Source: JBHIBA01 sp046758845 (GTDB lineage Bacteria > UBA8248 > JACPRG01 > G963555815). Taken from it: a stretch of DNA of 45,331 nt. Numbering within the stretch: the stretch's first letter is position 1; each line of letters starts with the position of its first letter. Positions 25,789-34,307 of this stretch are shown piece after piece. The translations under genes were made by a program, and so were the position numbers. Below the pieces are notes generated by a model that saw only the letters and a list, made by a program, of their open reading frames with translations, searched no databases and was not told the origin of the DNA. The stretch lies in the NCBI GenBank assembly GCA_046758845.1, contig JBHIBA010000007.1, positions 1 to 45,331 on the forward strand, written 5' to 3'.

Positions 25789-28440
25789 TCACCCCCTGAG
25801 GCGTTGCAACAACCCGACGGTCGCCACCAGGAGCGCCCCGGCAAGAGCTTGTTCCCATCCGCGCCACGCCAGGAGGACCCCACCCGCCAGCAACCCGGCC
25901 CCCTCGTACCAACGGTTGGGCTTGAGGAAGTGACCGGTCAAGCCCGCCCCCAGAGACGTTACGGCCAAAACCGAGGCGATGATCGCCGCCGCCAGAGGAT
26001 AAGTACTTTCCGCTTCGGCCAACCCCAGCCACGGGAGGAGTAAGAGGCTGGGGTTGTAGACGAAGATGAAAGGAACCAGGATGCCCCCCGCCGCTAGGCG
26101 CACGGCCGTGAATCCCGTGCGGAACGGGTCTTCTCTCGCCAGCGCAGCCCCCGCATAGGCTGAGAGCGCGACGGGAGGGATGACGTCCGACAAGACTCCG
26201 TAATACAAGATGAACATGTGCGCCGCCAGAAGGGGGATTCCCAGATCCCGGAAGGCAGGGGCGGCGAACGTGATGAGAATGATGTACGTGGCCGTCGTCG
26301 GCAGTCCCGACCCCAGGAGCGAGCAGGCGACCATTGTAAATACGAGGGTGAGAAAGACTTGGATGCTCACCAGTTCGCCGAAGGGGAGCCACAGGAGGAG
26401 GTTCTCGGCCGCCAGGGCCGCCAGGTGCGTCGTTGCTTGGGCGAACTTCAGTCCGAGGCCCGTCAGGGAGGCCGCGCCGATCACGAGGCCGACGCACGCG
26501 CACGCGGTCCCGATCGAGAGGGCGTTGCGCGCGCCCTGTTCCAACGCGACGATGGCGTCCGGAAACCGCAGGCGGTTGGAACCCCTGGCTGACTCTCCTG
26601 TTTCCAGAGCATCGGCGGCCCATGAGAGGAAGACGACAAGTAAGTTTCCCCAGACTGCGGCCAGAAACGCGCCGAGGAAGACAACCATCGCGGCCTCCGC
26701 CGCCGCGATTGCGGCGGCCGCCCACCGCGTCCACTTCCGGTCCGATTTCAGAAGAAACCAGGCCGCAACGCCGGCCAGGAGCCACTCCGGGCGGGGCGCC
26801 GAAAACGCCTCGGGCCAGAGGAGAAGGGGGATTGACATCAGCGACGGTAGCAAGAGGGGACGCCTGGAGAGTCTGCCTTGGGACAAAGAGGCCGAGAGGA
26901 GGATCCCCCAAAAGGCCGAGAGGAAAGGACTCATCCCCTGGATGAGAAGCGCCACGATGGCGGCCATGGGGAGAAGCATCCATCCGTTTCGCCGAAACGA
27001 CTCTTTCAGGTCAGGGAGTTGCCCTGGCTCCAGCCCCTTGATGTCCCGCTTCACCGCCTCCAGGTGGACCATGGTCCCAACCCCCAGATAGTAGAGCGCC
27101 GCCGGCACGATGGCGCTGGTGGCGATGGTGAGGTAAGGGATGTTGAGGAACTCCGCCATGATGAAAGCGGCCGCGCCCATGATGGGCGGGGTGATCTGGC
27201 CGCCGGTCGAAGCGGTGGCCTCGACCGCGGCGGCATAGCGGCCGGAGTAGCCGAGGCGTCTCATCAGGGGGATGGTGAAGGTTCCCGTCGTCACGGTGTT
27301 GGCGATGGAGCTTCCGCTGATCGACCCGAAAAACCCGCTGGCCAGAACGGCCACTTTGGCAGGCCCGCCTCGGGTGCGGCCGGCGAGGACCAAAGCAGTG
27401 TCCATGAACAACTGTCCCAATCCCGTCCGGTTCACCAAGATCCCGAACAAGACAAAGTGGAAGACGTAGGTTGCCACCACGCCCAAGGGGATGCCGAACA
27501 CCCCCTCGGTCCCCAGGATCATGTGCTCGACGATGCGGTCGACGCGATAGCCCCGATGGGCGAAAAACCCAAGAATGGGGAGCCCCTCCAGCACGGGGCC
27601 CGCGTAAGAGAAGGCCAGAGCGGCGACTCCGAGAAGGGCGAGATCGGGTCCGGTCGAACGCCTCGTCGCCTCGAGGACCAGCAGGAGCGTCAGAGCGCCC
27701 CAGAGCAGATCCCGTTCGATGGGGAGGCCGGCCCGGCTCACGATCCCGTGAAAATCCGCCGTCACATAAAAGGCGCCCGCTGCGGAGAGGACGGCCAAGA
27801 GGAGGTCGGCGGTCGGAACGGCGCGGGTGCGGCTCAGGGGGCGCAAAGATTCCCAGAGAACCTTTCCCAAACAGGCGGCCGTCCCCAGGGCGGCGCAAGT
27901 CCCCCAGATGCGAAGGCTCACGGGCCATTCGCTCCATCCCGGCCGCGCTGCCGCCACCCCCTGGACCCACAGGATCAATCCGCCCCCGCCGATGACGAGG
28001 TCCGCCAACCGTCCCCACACGCCCTTCCACGACTCTCTGCGACGCCAGTAAAGAGAGGCGTACAAACCGGCGGCAAAGAAGGCCCACCGGGTGAACCCCT
28101 CCACCTGGAAAAGGTCTCCCGGCAGCGCCATCGCAATCCACCCCGTCAGAAGGGCTCCCACGAGATCCATGAAGAGCTCCCATCCGGGGCCGCGGGCCTT
28201 CCTGGACACCCGGCGGGCCGGGAAGAGTAGGAATACCAGGGCCAGGACGAACGTCAGGTGGGTGGAGCGATGCTTCATCTCGATGAGCACCCCGAAGCCC
28301 GCCGTGTACACGTGGAAGAGGGAGAGGGCGACGGCCAGGGATCCCGCGGCCATTCGGATCCAGCCGGTCACGTCCCGAAAAGCCAGGCCGGCATCCAGCC
28401 GGCCGAGGTCGGCGCTGATCGGAGTTATCTCTTTCGCCAT
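25789..28440 (-). CDS. TRAP transporter permease, fused 4TM/12TM (DctQM) subunit, TAXI type
   Basis: 883 residues with a long series of hydrophobic helices. The first several correspond to the small DctQ-type subunit and the rest to the large DctM-type subunit; conserved DctM stretches include GFFGSISGSSIANTVTTGTF, GQITPPIMGAAAFIM and SGLPTTATYIILI. It uses a cation gradient to import a substrate captured by the periplasmic TAXI protein. A final set of helices near the C-terminus includes a tail typical of TIGR02123 fusions. It follows the DUF1850 gene by 33 bases. Substrate is unknown; glutamate-like dicarboxylates or other organic acids are usual. Confidence 0.93.
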   Translation of the reverse strand: MAKEITPISADLGRLDAGLAFRDVTGWIRMAAGSLAVALSLFHVYTAGFGVLIEMKHRSTHLTFVLALVFLLFPARRVSRKARGPGWELFMDLVGALLTGWIAMALPGDLFQVEGFTRWAFFAAGLYASLYWRRRESWKGVWGRLADLVIGGGGLILWVQGVAAARPGWSEWPVSLRIWGTCAALGTAACLGKVLWESLRPLSRTRAVPTADLLLAVLSAAGAFYVTADFHGIVSRAGLPIERDLLWGALTLLLVLEATRRSTGPDLALLGVAALAFSYAGPVLEGLPILGFFAHRGYRVDRIVEHMILGTEGVFGIPLGVVATYVFHFVLFGILVNRTGLGQLFMDTALVLAGRTRGGPAKVAVLASGFFGSISGSSIANTVTTGTFTIPLMRRLGYSGRYAAAVEATASTGGQITPPIMGAAAFIMAEFLNIPYLTIATSAIVPAALYYLGVGTMVHLEAVKRDIKGLEPGQLPDLKESFRRNGWMLLPMAAIVALLIQGMSPFLSAFWGILLSASLSQGRLSRRPLLLPSLMSIPLLLWPEAFSAPRPEWLLAGVAAWFLLKSDRKWTRWAAAAIAAAEAAMVVFLGAFLAAVWGNLLVVFLSWAADALETGESARGSNRLRFPDAIVALEQGARNALSIGTACACVGLVIGAASLTGLGLKFAQATTHLAALAAENLLLWLPFGELVSIQVFLTLVFTMVACSLLGSGLPTTATYIILITFAAPAFRDLGIPLLAAHMFILYYGVLSDVIPPVALSAYAGAALAREDPFRTGFTAVRLAAGGILVPFIFVYNPSLLLLPWLGLAEAESTYPLAAAIIASVLAVTSLGAGLTGHFLKPNRWYEGAGLLAGGVLLAWRGWEQALAGALLVATVGLLQRLRG

Positions 28441-28473
28441 ATGAGGGAAGCTGCGGGGGCGTGGAGGCGGATT

Positions 28474-29034
28474 TTAGGGAAGGGCCCAGCTCAGGAGGGA
28501 GCGGCGGTAAATCCCGATTTCATAAAGACCGGGGCCGAGGACCGGGGAGGATTCACCTTGCCGATTATCCGTAGGCTTTCCGACGCGAAGGGGGTTCTCA
28601 TTTTTCTCGCTCACGCGGAGGAGGATGCTGCGGATGACCCGGCGTCTTCCTCCGAGGGAAAATGCGTCCGGGCCGTTTCTCCAGTTTTCTCCCGGCTGAT
28701 ACGATGCGGGCAGACCCGCGCCGTGGGCCGTGAACCGGGAAGCGGTCAGCACGAGGGCCTCTTCCGTCGTCTCGAAGTCGTCGGTGATGAACCCCCCCCC
28801 GACCGAATGGTAGGTCCTGACTTCGACGGTCGTTCCCGTCGGGGCGTAGCGCCGGAAGAGTCTTTCTCTCGTTTCCACGCGGGCCACTTCCAGGGTGGGG
28901 AGGCACGGAACGCACAAACCTACCCCCAGTGCGAGGGCGCCCGCCCTGAACAACCATCTCCCGGACACCCGTCGGATGAGAAGCCGCGGGCTGAGGAGCC
29001 CTCGGCTGGAAAACCGCCGGCTCGACCGTATCAT
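28474..29034 (-). CDS. DUF1850 protein of the TAXI-TRAP operon
   Basis: 186 residues with an arginine-rich N-terminus, one hydrophobic helix (residues about 28-45) and an extracytoplasmic domain. TYHSVGGGFITDDFETTEEA, LTASRFTAHGAGLPAS and the spacing fit DUF1850, a small family nearly always encoded with TAXI-TRAP genes. Function is unknown. Its ATG overlaps the TAXI stop as ATGA. The N-terminus is longer and more basic than usual, so the true start may be internal. Confidence 0.8.
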   Translation of the reverse strand: MIRSSRRFSSRGLLSPRLLIRRVSGRWLFRAGALALGVGLCVPCLPTLEVARVETRERLFRRYAPTGTTVEVRTYHSVGGGFITDDFETTEEALVLTASRFTAHGAGLPASYQPGENWRNGPDAFSLGGRRRVIRSILLRVSEKNENPLRVGKPTDNRQGESSPVLGPGLYEIGIYRRSLLSWALP

Positions 29035-30011
29035 TTCTGAATCAGGCCCTTTTCCCGGTAAAAGCGCTCGGCGCCTGGATGAAGGGGGATGCCGTTGCCT
29101 TCGAGGGCTGTCTTGAGCGTCACCTCACGGCCTTTTGCGTGGGCATTGGCCAGGACCTCGGCCATCGAGGGTTTCCCCCCCGTCGGTTCCCAGAGCGCCC
29201 GCGTCATTTGGTAGACGAGGTTCGCGGGCAAGTTCGCGTCCACCACCCATTGAGCCACAGTGGTGACGGTTTCCACGTCCTTTTCCATTCCGCGATAAGT
29301 CCCCGCGGGGATCACGGCCGGCACATAGTAGGGGGCCATGCGGAGAAGGGTCTCGCGGCCTTCTCCCGTAATGGAAAGAATCACCACGCCGGTCCGAGCG
29401 GAAAGCTCGAGGACGCTGGCGGTGGGGAATCCCGCAGAGACGAAAGCGGCGTCGGTCTGCCCGTCCTTGAGCCGCTGAACCGCCTCGGCAAATCCCAGGT
29501 AATCGACCTTCAAATCGGAGTATGTCAGGCCGTGGGCCTTGAGGACCTGCCGGGCGTCCACTTCGGTCCCGCTCCCCGGCGCCCCCACGATGACCCGTTT
29601 ACCCCGAAGGTCGGTGATCTTCCGAACGCCGGAAGCCCGGGTCGCCACGACCTGGATCGCCTCGGGATACAGAGAGGCGATGGCGCGAAGGTTCCGGACG
29701 GTTCGCTTGCCCTTGAAGAGTCCGGTTCCCGTGTAAGCCCAGGTGGCCACATTGTTCTGGACAAAGGCCGATTCGATGGACCGCCGTGCGATGAGGTTGC
29801 AGTTGGCGACGGAGGCGTTTCCCGTCTGGGCCGTCGCGACGAGACCGGGGATCCTCTCGGACAGAGCGGCGGCCAGCGCTCCCCCGAGCGGATAGTACGT
29901 CCCGCCGATTCCTCCGGTGGCGATGGCGAAGTACTGCTTTGCGGCGCGGGCGGGGAACACCAGAAATGCCAGGATCACTGCGAGCATCGCCCAGCGGGCT
30001 CTAGCCCTCAT
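29031..30011 (-). CDS. TAXI-family TRAP solute-binding protein
   Basis: 326 residues with a cleavable signal peptide (VILAFLVFPARA). The mature start YFAIATGGIGGTYYPLGGAL is the TAXI family signature, and TGNASVANCNLIARRSIESA, FKGKRTVRNLRAIASLYPEA and GAPGSGTEVDARQVLKAHGL follow in family order. It captures substrate in the periplasm for the fused permease two genes on. The gene starts 15 bases after the endonuclease V stop, so the operon probably begins further upstream. Confidence 0.95.
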   Translation of the reverse strand: MRARARWAMLAVILAFLVFPARAAKQYFAIATGGIGGTYYPLGGALAAALSERIPGLVATAQTGNASVANCNLIARRSIESAFVQNNVATWAYTGTGLFKGKRTVRNLRAIASLYPEAIQVVATRASGVRKITDLRGKRVIVGAPGSGTEVDARQVLKAHGLTYSDLKVDYLGFAEAVQRLKDGQTDAAFVSAGFPTASVLELSARTGVVILSITGEGRETLLRMAPYYVPAVIPAGTYRGMEKDVETVTTVAQWVVDANLPANLVYQMTRALWEPTGGKPSMAEVLANAHAKGREVTLKTALEGNGIPLHPGAERFYREKGLIQK

Positions 30012-30026
30012 GTCTGCCTTCCCTAT

Positions 30027-30803
30027 TCAAGATGAGGATTCGTTGTCTTTTGAGCCGGACAGCTCCCTTCTCCGGCGGTTCACGAGAAGATGCGCCTGCC
30101 GGACGGGCTCCGGAATTCGATACCCCCGACACGCCCGCAAGGCCCAATCGGCCGCAGCCTCCATGCCAATTCGGTGACCGGGGGAGATGAAGAGGGGCAG
30201 TACGCCGGTTCGGGTGCGCAGGGTGATTCCGATTTGAAGACCCGAGGGATCGAATATGGCCGTGCGGCTCCCGGCTTCCGTTCCAGGCTCGGTCGATCTC
30301 CCGAACAAACGGGATTTCGCGCAACCCAGGGAAGGTCGCTCCAGGAGGAGTCCCATGTGACTGGCCAGTCCGAATCCTCTGGGATGGGCCACGCCCTGTC
30401 CGTCGAAGAAGATCAGGTCCGGCTCCGTTCTCAGGAGCTCGAAGGCCCGGAGCAGCAGGGGGCCCTCGCGGAATGAGAGGAGTCCCGGCACGTAGGGGAA
30501 CGCCATCGCACCGGCCACCGTACGGGTTTCCACCACTTGCATCCCCGGCCAGGACAGGACGACCACCCCCGCCACGGCTCGGGGCGAGAATCGGGGATAG
30601 GAGATGTCGGCCCCGGCGATGAGCTTTACGCCTCGGAGAACGCCCCGCAGGGTCAGCATCCCCCGCATCCGTTCCTGGATGGCTTTGGCCTCTACGGCAG
30701 GTACGCGCCAGGGATGGAGTCTTTGAACCTTCAAATCCGTCTGAATCGGTGGGGAGGTCAGCGTTCTAGGCCGTTGCCGAGACCTTCTTCGGCTTCCTGC
30801 CAA
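30027..30803 (-). CDS. nfi: Endonuclease V
   Basis: About 258 residues from TTG 30803. KLIAGADISYP holds the first catalytic aspartate, YVPGLLSFREGP the catalytic glutamate, and DLIFFDGQGVAHPRGFGLAS the next aspartate and the DGxGxAHPR motif; LPLFISPGHRIGMEAAADW is the C-terminal family motif. It nicks DNA (or RNA) near deaminated adenine (hypoxanthine). The start is uncertain; the first 20 or so residues overlap the small acidic gene upstream and look non-family, and TTG about 30738 is an alternative. Confidence 0.92.
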   Translation of the reverse strand: MAGSRRRSRQRPRTLTSPPIQTDLKVQRLHPWRVPAVEAKAIQERMRGMLTLRGVLRGVKLIAGADISYPRFSPRAVAGVVVLSWPGMQVVETRTVAGAMAFPYVPGLLSFREGPLLLRAFELLRTEPDLIFFDGQGVAHPRGFGLASHMGLLLERPSLGCAKSRLFGRSTEPGTEAGSRTAIFDPSGLQIGITLRTRTGVLPLFISPGHRIGMEAAADWALRACRGYRIPEPVRQAHLLVNRRRRELSGSKDNESSS

Positions 30804-30985
30804 AACTCTTCGTCTTCGGGGTGGTCCTCCTCCTCTTCTTCCAAGGCCCGGAGAATTTCCCCCCTCGCAGAGCGGCGGGCATTTCTAGGGTCCTGGTTCC
30901 GGAGAGGGATTTCCTGCTCTCTCCGTCCCGGAACGTATTTCCGGCTCAGCCGTTTGACCCTCTTCACGTCATCTCCCCGGCTCAC
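30758..30985 (-). CDS. Small charged hypothetical protein
   Basis: 75 residues from GTG 30985, with GGAGGAG (30997-30991) five bases before it, an almost perfect ribosome site. The N-terminal half is basic (DDVKRVKRLSRKYVPGRREQ) and the C-terminal half highly acidic (RALEEEEEDHPEDEEFW). No family recognised. It overlaps the endonuclease V frame by 46 bases and would be the first gene of that operon. The strong ribosome site is the main reason for calling it. Confidence 0.55.
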   Translation of the reverse strand: MSRGDDVKRVKRLSRKYVPGRREQEIPLRNQDPRNARRSARGEILRALEEEEEDHPEDEEFWQEAEEGLGNGLER

Positions 30986-31084
30986 GACAACTCCTCCAGC
31001 ATGAAAAGACAACAGGGAAACCCCGAGTCAGAATTATCAGACATTTTAACCGAATCCAGCGGGAAATCGCGGAAAAAGGCGATG

Positions 31085-31113
31085 TTGTCCAGCGGGTCGG
31101 TTTCCTCTATACT
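31085..31113 (+). promoter_or_regulatory. Promoter of the tandem ridA genes
   Basis: TTGTCC at 31085-31090 and TATACT at 31108-31113 with 17 bases between (4 of 6 and 5 of 6). Transcription would start near 31120, about 70 bases before GTG 31191. It lies in the divergent spacer shared with the small acidic gene. Confidence 0.65.
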
Positions 31114-31190
31114 CAGCCGGTTTTCGTAAAGGGAAGACTCGCATTCACACGGAATCTCGTGGACCCCTATTGGAGGAAGGGAGGTGTGCC

Positions 31191-31577
31191 GTGCCCAAGC
31201 AGGTGATTCAGCCAAAGTCGTTACCCGTCCCCAAGGCCCCCTACTCGCCGGGGATCAAGAAGGGCGATTTCATTTTCACGGCCGGTCAGGTTGGCCAGGA
31301 CTCCGGGGGCAACTTGGTGGGGATCGGCGACGCGGCGGCCCAGACTACGCAATGCCTGAAGAACATCCAAGCCGTCCTGGCGGAGGCGGGAGCCGGGATG
31401 GAAGATGTGGTCAAGTGCCTGGTATTTCTCTCCGACATTCGGTACTTCCAGCAGATGAACGAAGCCTACGCCAAATTTTTCCCGGGCGACAAGCCCGGCC
31501 GTTCTACCGTCGAGGCCCGACTGGCCCGGCCGGAAATGCTGGTTGAGATCGAAGCCGTCGCATACGTGGGTGATTAG
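31191..31577 (+). CDS. RidA family protein, copy 1
   Basis: 128 residues from GTG 31191, preceded by GGAGGAAGGGAGG at 31172-31184. APYSPGIKKGDFIFTAGQVG, GNLVGIGDAAAQTTQCLKNI and DVVKCLVFLSDIRYFQQMN are the family core; the arginine of GRSTVEARL is the residue that binds substrate carboxylate in imine deaminases. RidA proteins hydrolyse reactive enamines/imines from PLP enzymes. Copy 2 lies 150 bases downstream. Confidence 0.9.
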   Translation: MPKQVIQPKSLPVPKAPYSPGIKKGDFIFTAGQVGQDSGGNLVGIGDAAAQTTQCLKNIQAVLAEAGAGMEDVVKCLVFLSDIRYFQQMNEAYAKFFPGDKPGRSTVEARLARPEMLVEIEAVAYVGD

Positions 31578-31727
31578 GCATGCTGCACAATTATGTCATG
31601 GACCACGTTGACGCCAAGTCCTTTCGAAAAGACCCGCCCGCTTGGCCGTTATCGCCTTGCCCGTCAGGCCGGGGTGTGGGCCGGGATCGATGAGATCGCC
31701 GTTCTTCGGAGAGCGAAGGAGAGAGCC

Positions 31728-32114
31728 GTGGGAAAATCCACCATTCAGATGGAGAGCGTTTCCAAGGCGGTCGGGCCTTACTCGCCCGGCGCGAAGGCCG
31801 GCCCGCTGGTGTATTCCTCGGGACAGGCGTCGATGGACCCACAGGGAAATATCATTGGGATTGGAGACGTTGGCACCCAGACGGTCGAGACACTGAAGAA
31901 CCTGACGGCCGTTTTGGCGGCGGCGGGGGCCACGCTGAATGACGTGGTCAAGACAACGGTTTTTCTGGCAGACCTGCGCCACTACGATGCCATGAACGAG
32001 GCTTATTGCAAGTTCTTTCCGAAAGACCCGCCCGCCCGCTCCACCGTCCTCGCCCCCCTGGTGGTTCCCAACCTTCTGGTGGAAATCGAAGTTATCGCCG
32101 TGGTCGGAGATTGA
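31728..32114 (+). CDS. RidA family protein, copy 2
   Basis: 128 residues from GTG 31728, with AAGGAG six bases before it. SVSKAVGPYSPGAKAGPLVY, GNIIGIGDVGTQTVETLKNL and DVVKTTVFLADLRHYDAMN align along the whole length with copy 1, as do the arginine in ARSTVLAPL and the C-terminus (LLVEIEVIAVVGD against MLVEIEAVAYVGD). It arose by tandem duplication. Sequence differences are spread evenly, so the copies are old. Same enzyme class, perhaps different substrate range. Confidence 0.9.
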   Translation: MGKSTIQMESVSKAVGPYSPGAKAGPLVYSSGQASMDPQGNIIGIGDVGTQTVETLKNLTAVLAAAGATLNDVVKTTVFLADLRHYDAMNEAYCKFFPKDPPARSTVLAPLVVPNLLVEIEVIAVVGD

Positions 32115-32245
32115 GGCGCGACGGACTGAAATTGGGAAAGGGGGGATGAAGGAGGACGAGAGAGGATCGACAGAGGGTAGGGAGAGCCCTTCCGCAGCCG
32201 ATCCGATCGCGCCCGCCGTTTGGGAAGGAAGCGGGCGAAGCCTGC

Positions 32246-32545
32246 TCAGGAGAGGTCGCGCTCTCGCCCGTAGATTTTGTGAGAGGGGCGGTTTTCCAGA
32301 ATCCCGTCCAGTCCCCAGGTGGTGACCTGGCGGAACAGGTCGCTCCTGATGAAGCTCAGGAAGTCCTCCTGCTTCTCCCACTCTGAGAGGATGGCGTAAG
32401 AGTTGGACCGGTGGACCTGGTGGTAAAGATGGCTGGCCCTGTGTCCCGATTGAGACTTGAGCACACCCAAGACTTCTTCGAACTTTTCTTCGAAGGCCTT
32501 CTCTTTGCCGGGTTTTACGTCGTAGTAAAGACCCACCGTAATCAT
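32246..32545 (-). CDS. Antibiotic biosynthesis monooxygenase (ABM) domain protein
   Basis: 99 residues. MITVGLYYDVKPGKEKAFEE is the usual first strand and helix of the ABM/dimeric alpha-beta barrel fold, and SYAILSEWEKQEDFLSFIRS the typical middle. Members include quinol monooxygenases and heme-degrading enzymes, but most are uncharacterised. It lies downstream of a YfcE-type gene on the same strand. Confidence 0.7.
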   Translation of the reverse strand: MITVGLYYDVKPGKEKAFEEKFEEVLGVLKSQSGHRASHLYHQVHRSNSYAILSEWEKQEDFLSFIRSDLFRQVTTWGLDGILENRPSHKIYGRERDLS

Positions 32546-32613
32546 TGCCTATTGAAATTCCCCCCGGCAGCTACGCGGGCAGTCGGCTTCTGCGGCGTTA
32601 TTATACTTTGGCG

Positions 32614-33219
32614 TCAGGACGCTCTCCCGGCCCCTCCAAAACGTCCGAATCCTTCAGCCCGTCTGGTTGCCGATGATCTCAATCCCCGTTCGAACGGCTC
32701 CACCTTCGTGATCTCTATGATTTCAGCGGAGAGGGGTTCGGTGTCCACGATCGCGGCAGTCGCCTTTCCGTGAACCCAACCGCCGGCCTCGCCCGGGTTG
32801 ATGACCAGGGTCGAACCGATTCTCTCGACGCGCTCTCCGCCGTTTTTCGTGTTGGGCAGGGCGTGGACGTGCCCGTGAAGGATGACGTCATGCCGGCCGC
32901 TCCTGGCTTTCTGCTCGACGTCGCGGGGTTCGTGGAGAAGGAGAAACCGTCTTCCGCCGATCTCGGTCTCCAGGGGAGGCTCGCCGAACTCCCAGCCGAA
33001 ACTTTCAGCCAACTTCTTCATTCCCACGCGCTCCCCGTCGCAGTTTCCCAGGACGGCGACCACTCGCGTGCCTATACGGTTCAAGGCCTTCATCATGAAG
33101 GGCGCGTCCCAGTCGCCGCAATGGATCGCCGTGTCCACGCCTCTCGCCTTGAAAAGTTCAACGGCCTTCAGCAGCGCGGGAAAATTTCCATGGCTGTCGG
33201 ACAGGATGCCGACCTTCAC
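32614..33219 (-). CDS. YfcE/MJ0936-type metallophosphoesterase
   Basis: 201 residues from GTG 33219 after GGAGGAAGGAG. ILSDSHGN, AIHCGDWD, LGNCDGE, LLHEPRD and LHGHVHALPN give the full set of two-metal ligands of calcineurin-like phosphoesterases; INPGE near the end fits the YfcE branch. It hydrolyses phosphodiesters in vitro; biological substrate not known. Residues after about 170 (LSAEIIEITKVEPFERGLRS) form an extension past the usual family end. Confidence 0.88.
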   Translation of the reverse strand: MKVGILSDSHGNFPALLKAVELFKARGVDTAIHCGDWDAPFMMKALNRIGTRVVAVLGNCDGERVGMKKLAESFGWEFGEPPLETEIGGRRFLLLHEPRDVEQKARSGRHDVILHGHVHALPNTKNGGERVERIGSTLVINPGEAGGWVHGKATAAIVDTEPLSAEIIEITKVEPFERGLRSSATRRAEGFGRFGGAGRAS

Positions 33220-34307
33220 TCTCCTTCCTCCTCTTTCGGTTCAGGGCCCCCTCAGGAGCCGCGCATCTCCGCCCCGGCGACCTGTTGTCCGGATGACCTT
33301 TGCCACCAACGTAGAAGATCGCCGGAGGCAAGTCAACGGTCCGCTTCGGGCGATTTCGGAAAATTTGAGCGGAAGGAGGTCTCGCCATCGGCCGACCCGA
33401 CCTTCCAGCCCAAGAGATAGCCCTGTTTGGGAAAAGCTCCACCATTCCGGAAGATTCCGTCAAAGGCGTTCTTCCGCCCTATTCCTGTTGCAAGAATGCG
33501 AGTTGGGATGTAATTCTACGTAGATCAAGGTTTTCCGTGGCAAACTGCGCGCATGGGGCGTTGGGGTAAGTCCCTGTGCCAAAGTGGCTTCAAGGCGCCC
33601 TTTGGGGCTCTATCATCAGGGGTTGGTTGAAGGAACTCAGTGAGCAATGAGACCCGGGGGGGTGTCAATGTATTCGCTCTTGACATCGGCGGATGACTCG
33701 GGGTCCACGGTAGGGGGCGACATTCAGATGTGCGACGGCTAACCTGCCGGGAACTGGACGAGGCCCTCGGCTTGAGCGACGGGGTCCGGTTCGCCCTGAA
33801 CTGGATACGGCTCACCTGCCATGGGCGTAGGGGCAGACGGGTTCGGCTTCTGCGGCTCATCTTGTCGTACCACCCGACAAATATCTCCTACGGCTGGCCT
33901 TGCCAGCAGCCGTCGAGGAGTGTTCCAGGTGGGCCCCCCGGTCAAGCCGATGAAGAGCGGACGTAGAGAGCAGGCTCCAGGGCGCAAGAATTTGCTTCCG
34001 TCCGAGCCTATAGATCTGGGGGGGATCTGATGTGGCCTTGTGGGCGCCGGGTGTGCCGGCTCGCAGAGGCCACCGTTTGCCGGGAGCTGTTCGCGTTGTC
34101 CGGGAGAAGGGAAGCGGCTTCCACCTGGCGGCCGGCTGTCCCCCCGGAATGGACGAGACAAGGGGGCAGAGGGGTCCATCCTCGGCCCAAACGTCGATGG
34201 TGGCCGGAAACGCCTCCAGGAAGAGTTGAGATGGAAAGCTCTGGGAAGGTTGCAAGTTGGAGGGAACGTCTCTCACGCGGGACATTGTCAGGGAAGAATT
34301 GATCCAC
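33220..34307. other. Gene-poor region of about 1.1 kb
   Basis: No frame here resembles a known family on either strand, although the stretch is long for this otherwise dense window. A plus-strand frame at about 33730-33966 has fairly natural composition (LTCRELDEALGLSDGVRFAL) but no ribosome site and no recognised relatives. The region could hold a decayed gene or an RNA. Confidence 0.4.

Noticed and set aside
26878..28230. 450-codon plus-strand frame in the TRAP permease region
   Set aside because: Antisense shadow with strongly biased Gly/Arg/Glu/Pro composition.
29079..30035. 318-codon plus-strand frame across the TAXI gene
   Set aside because: Antisense shadow of the TAXI binding protein, which has a signal peptide and family motifs.
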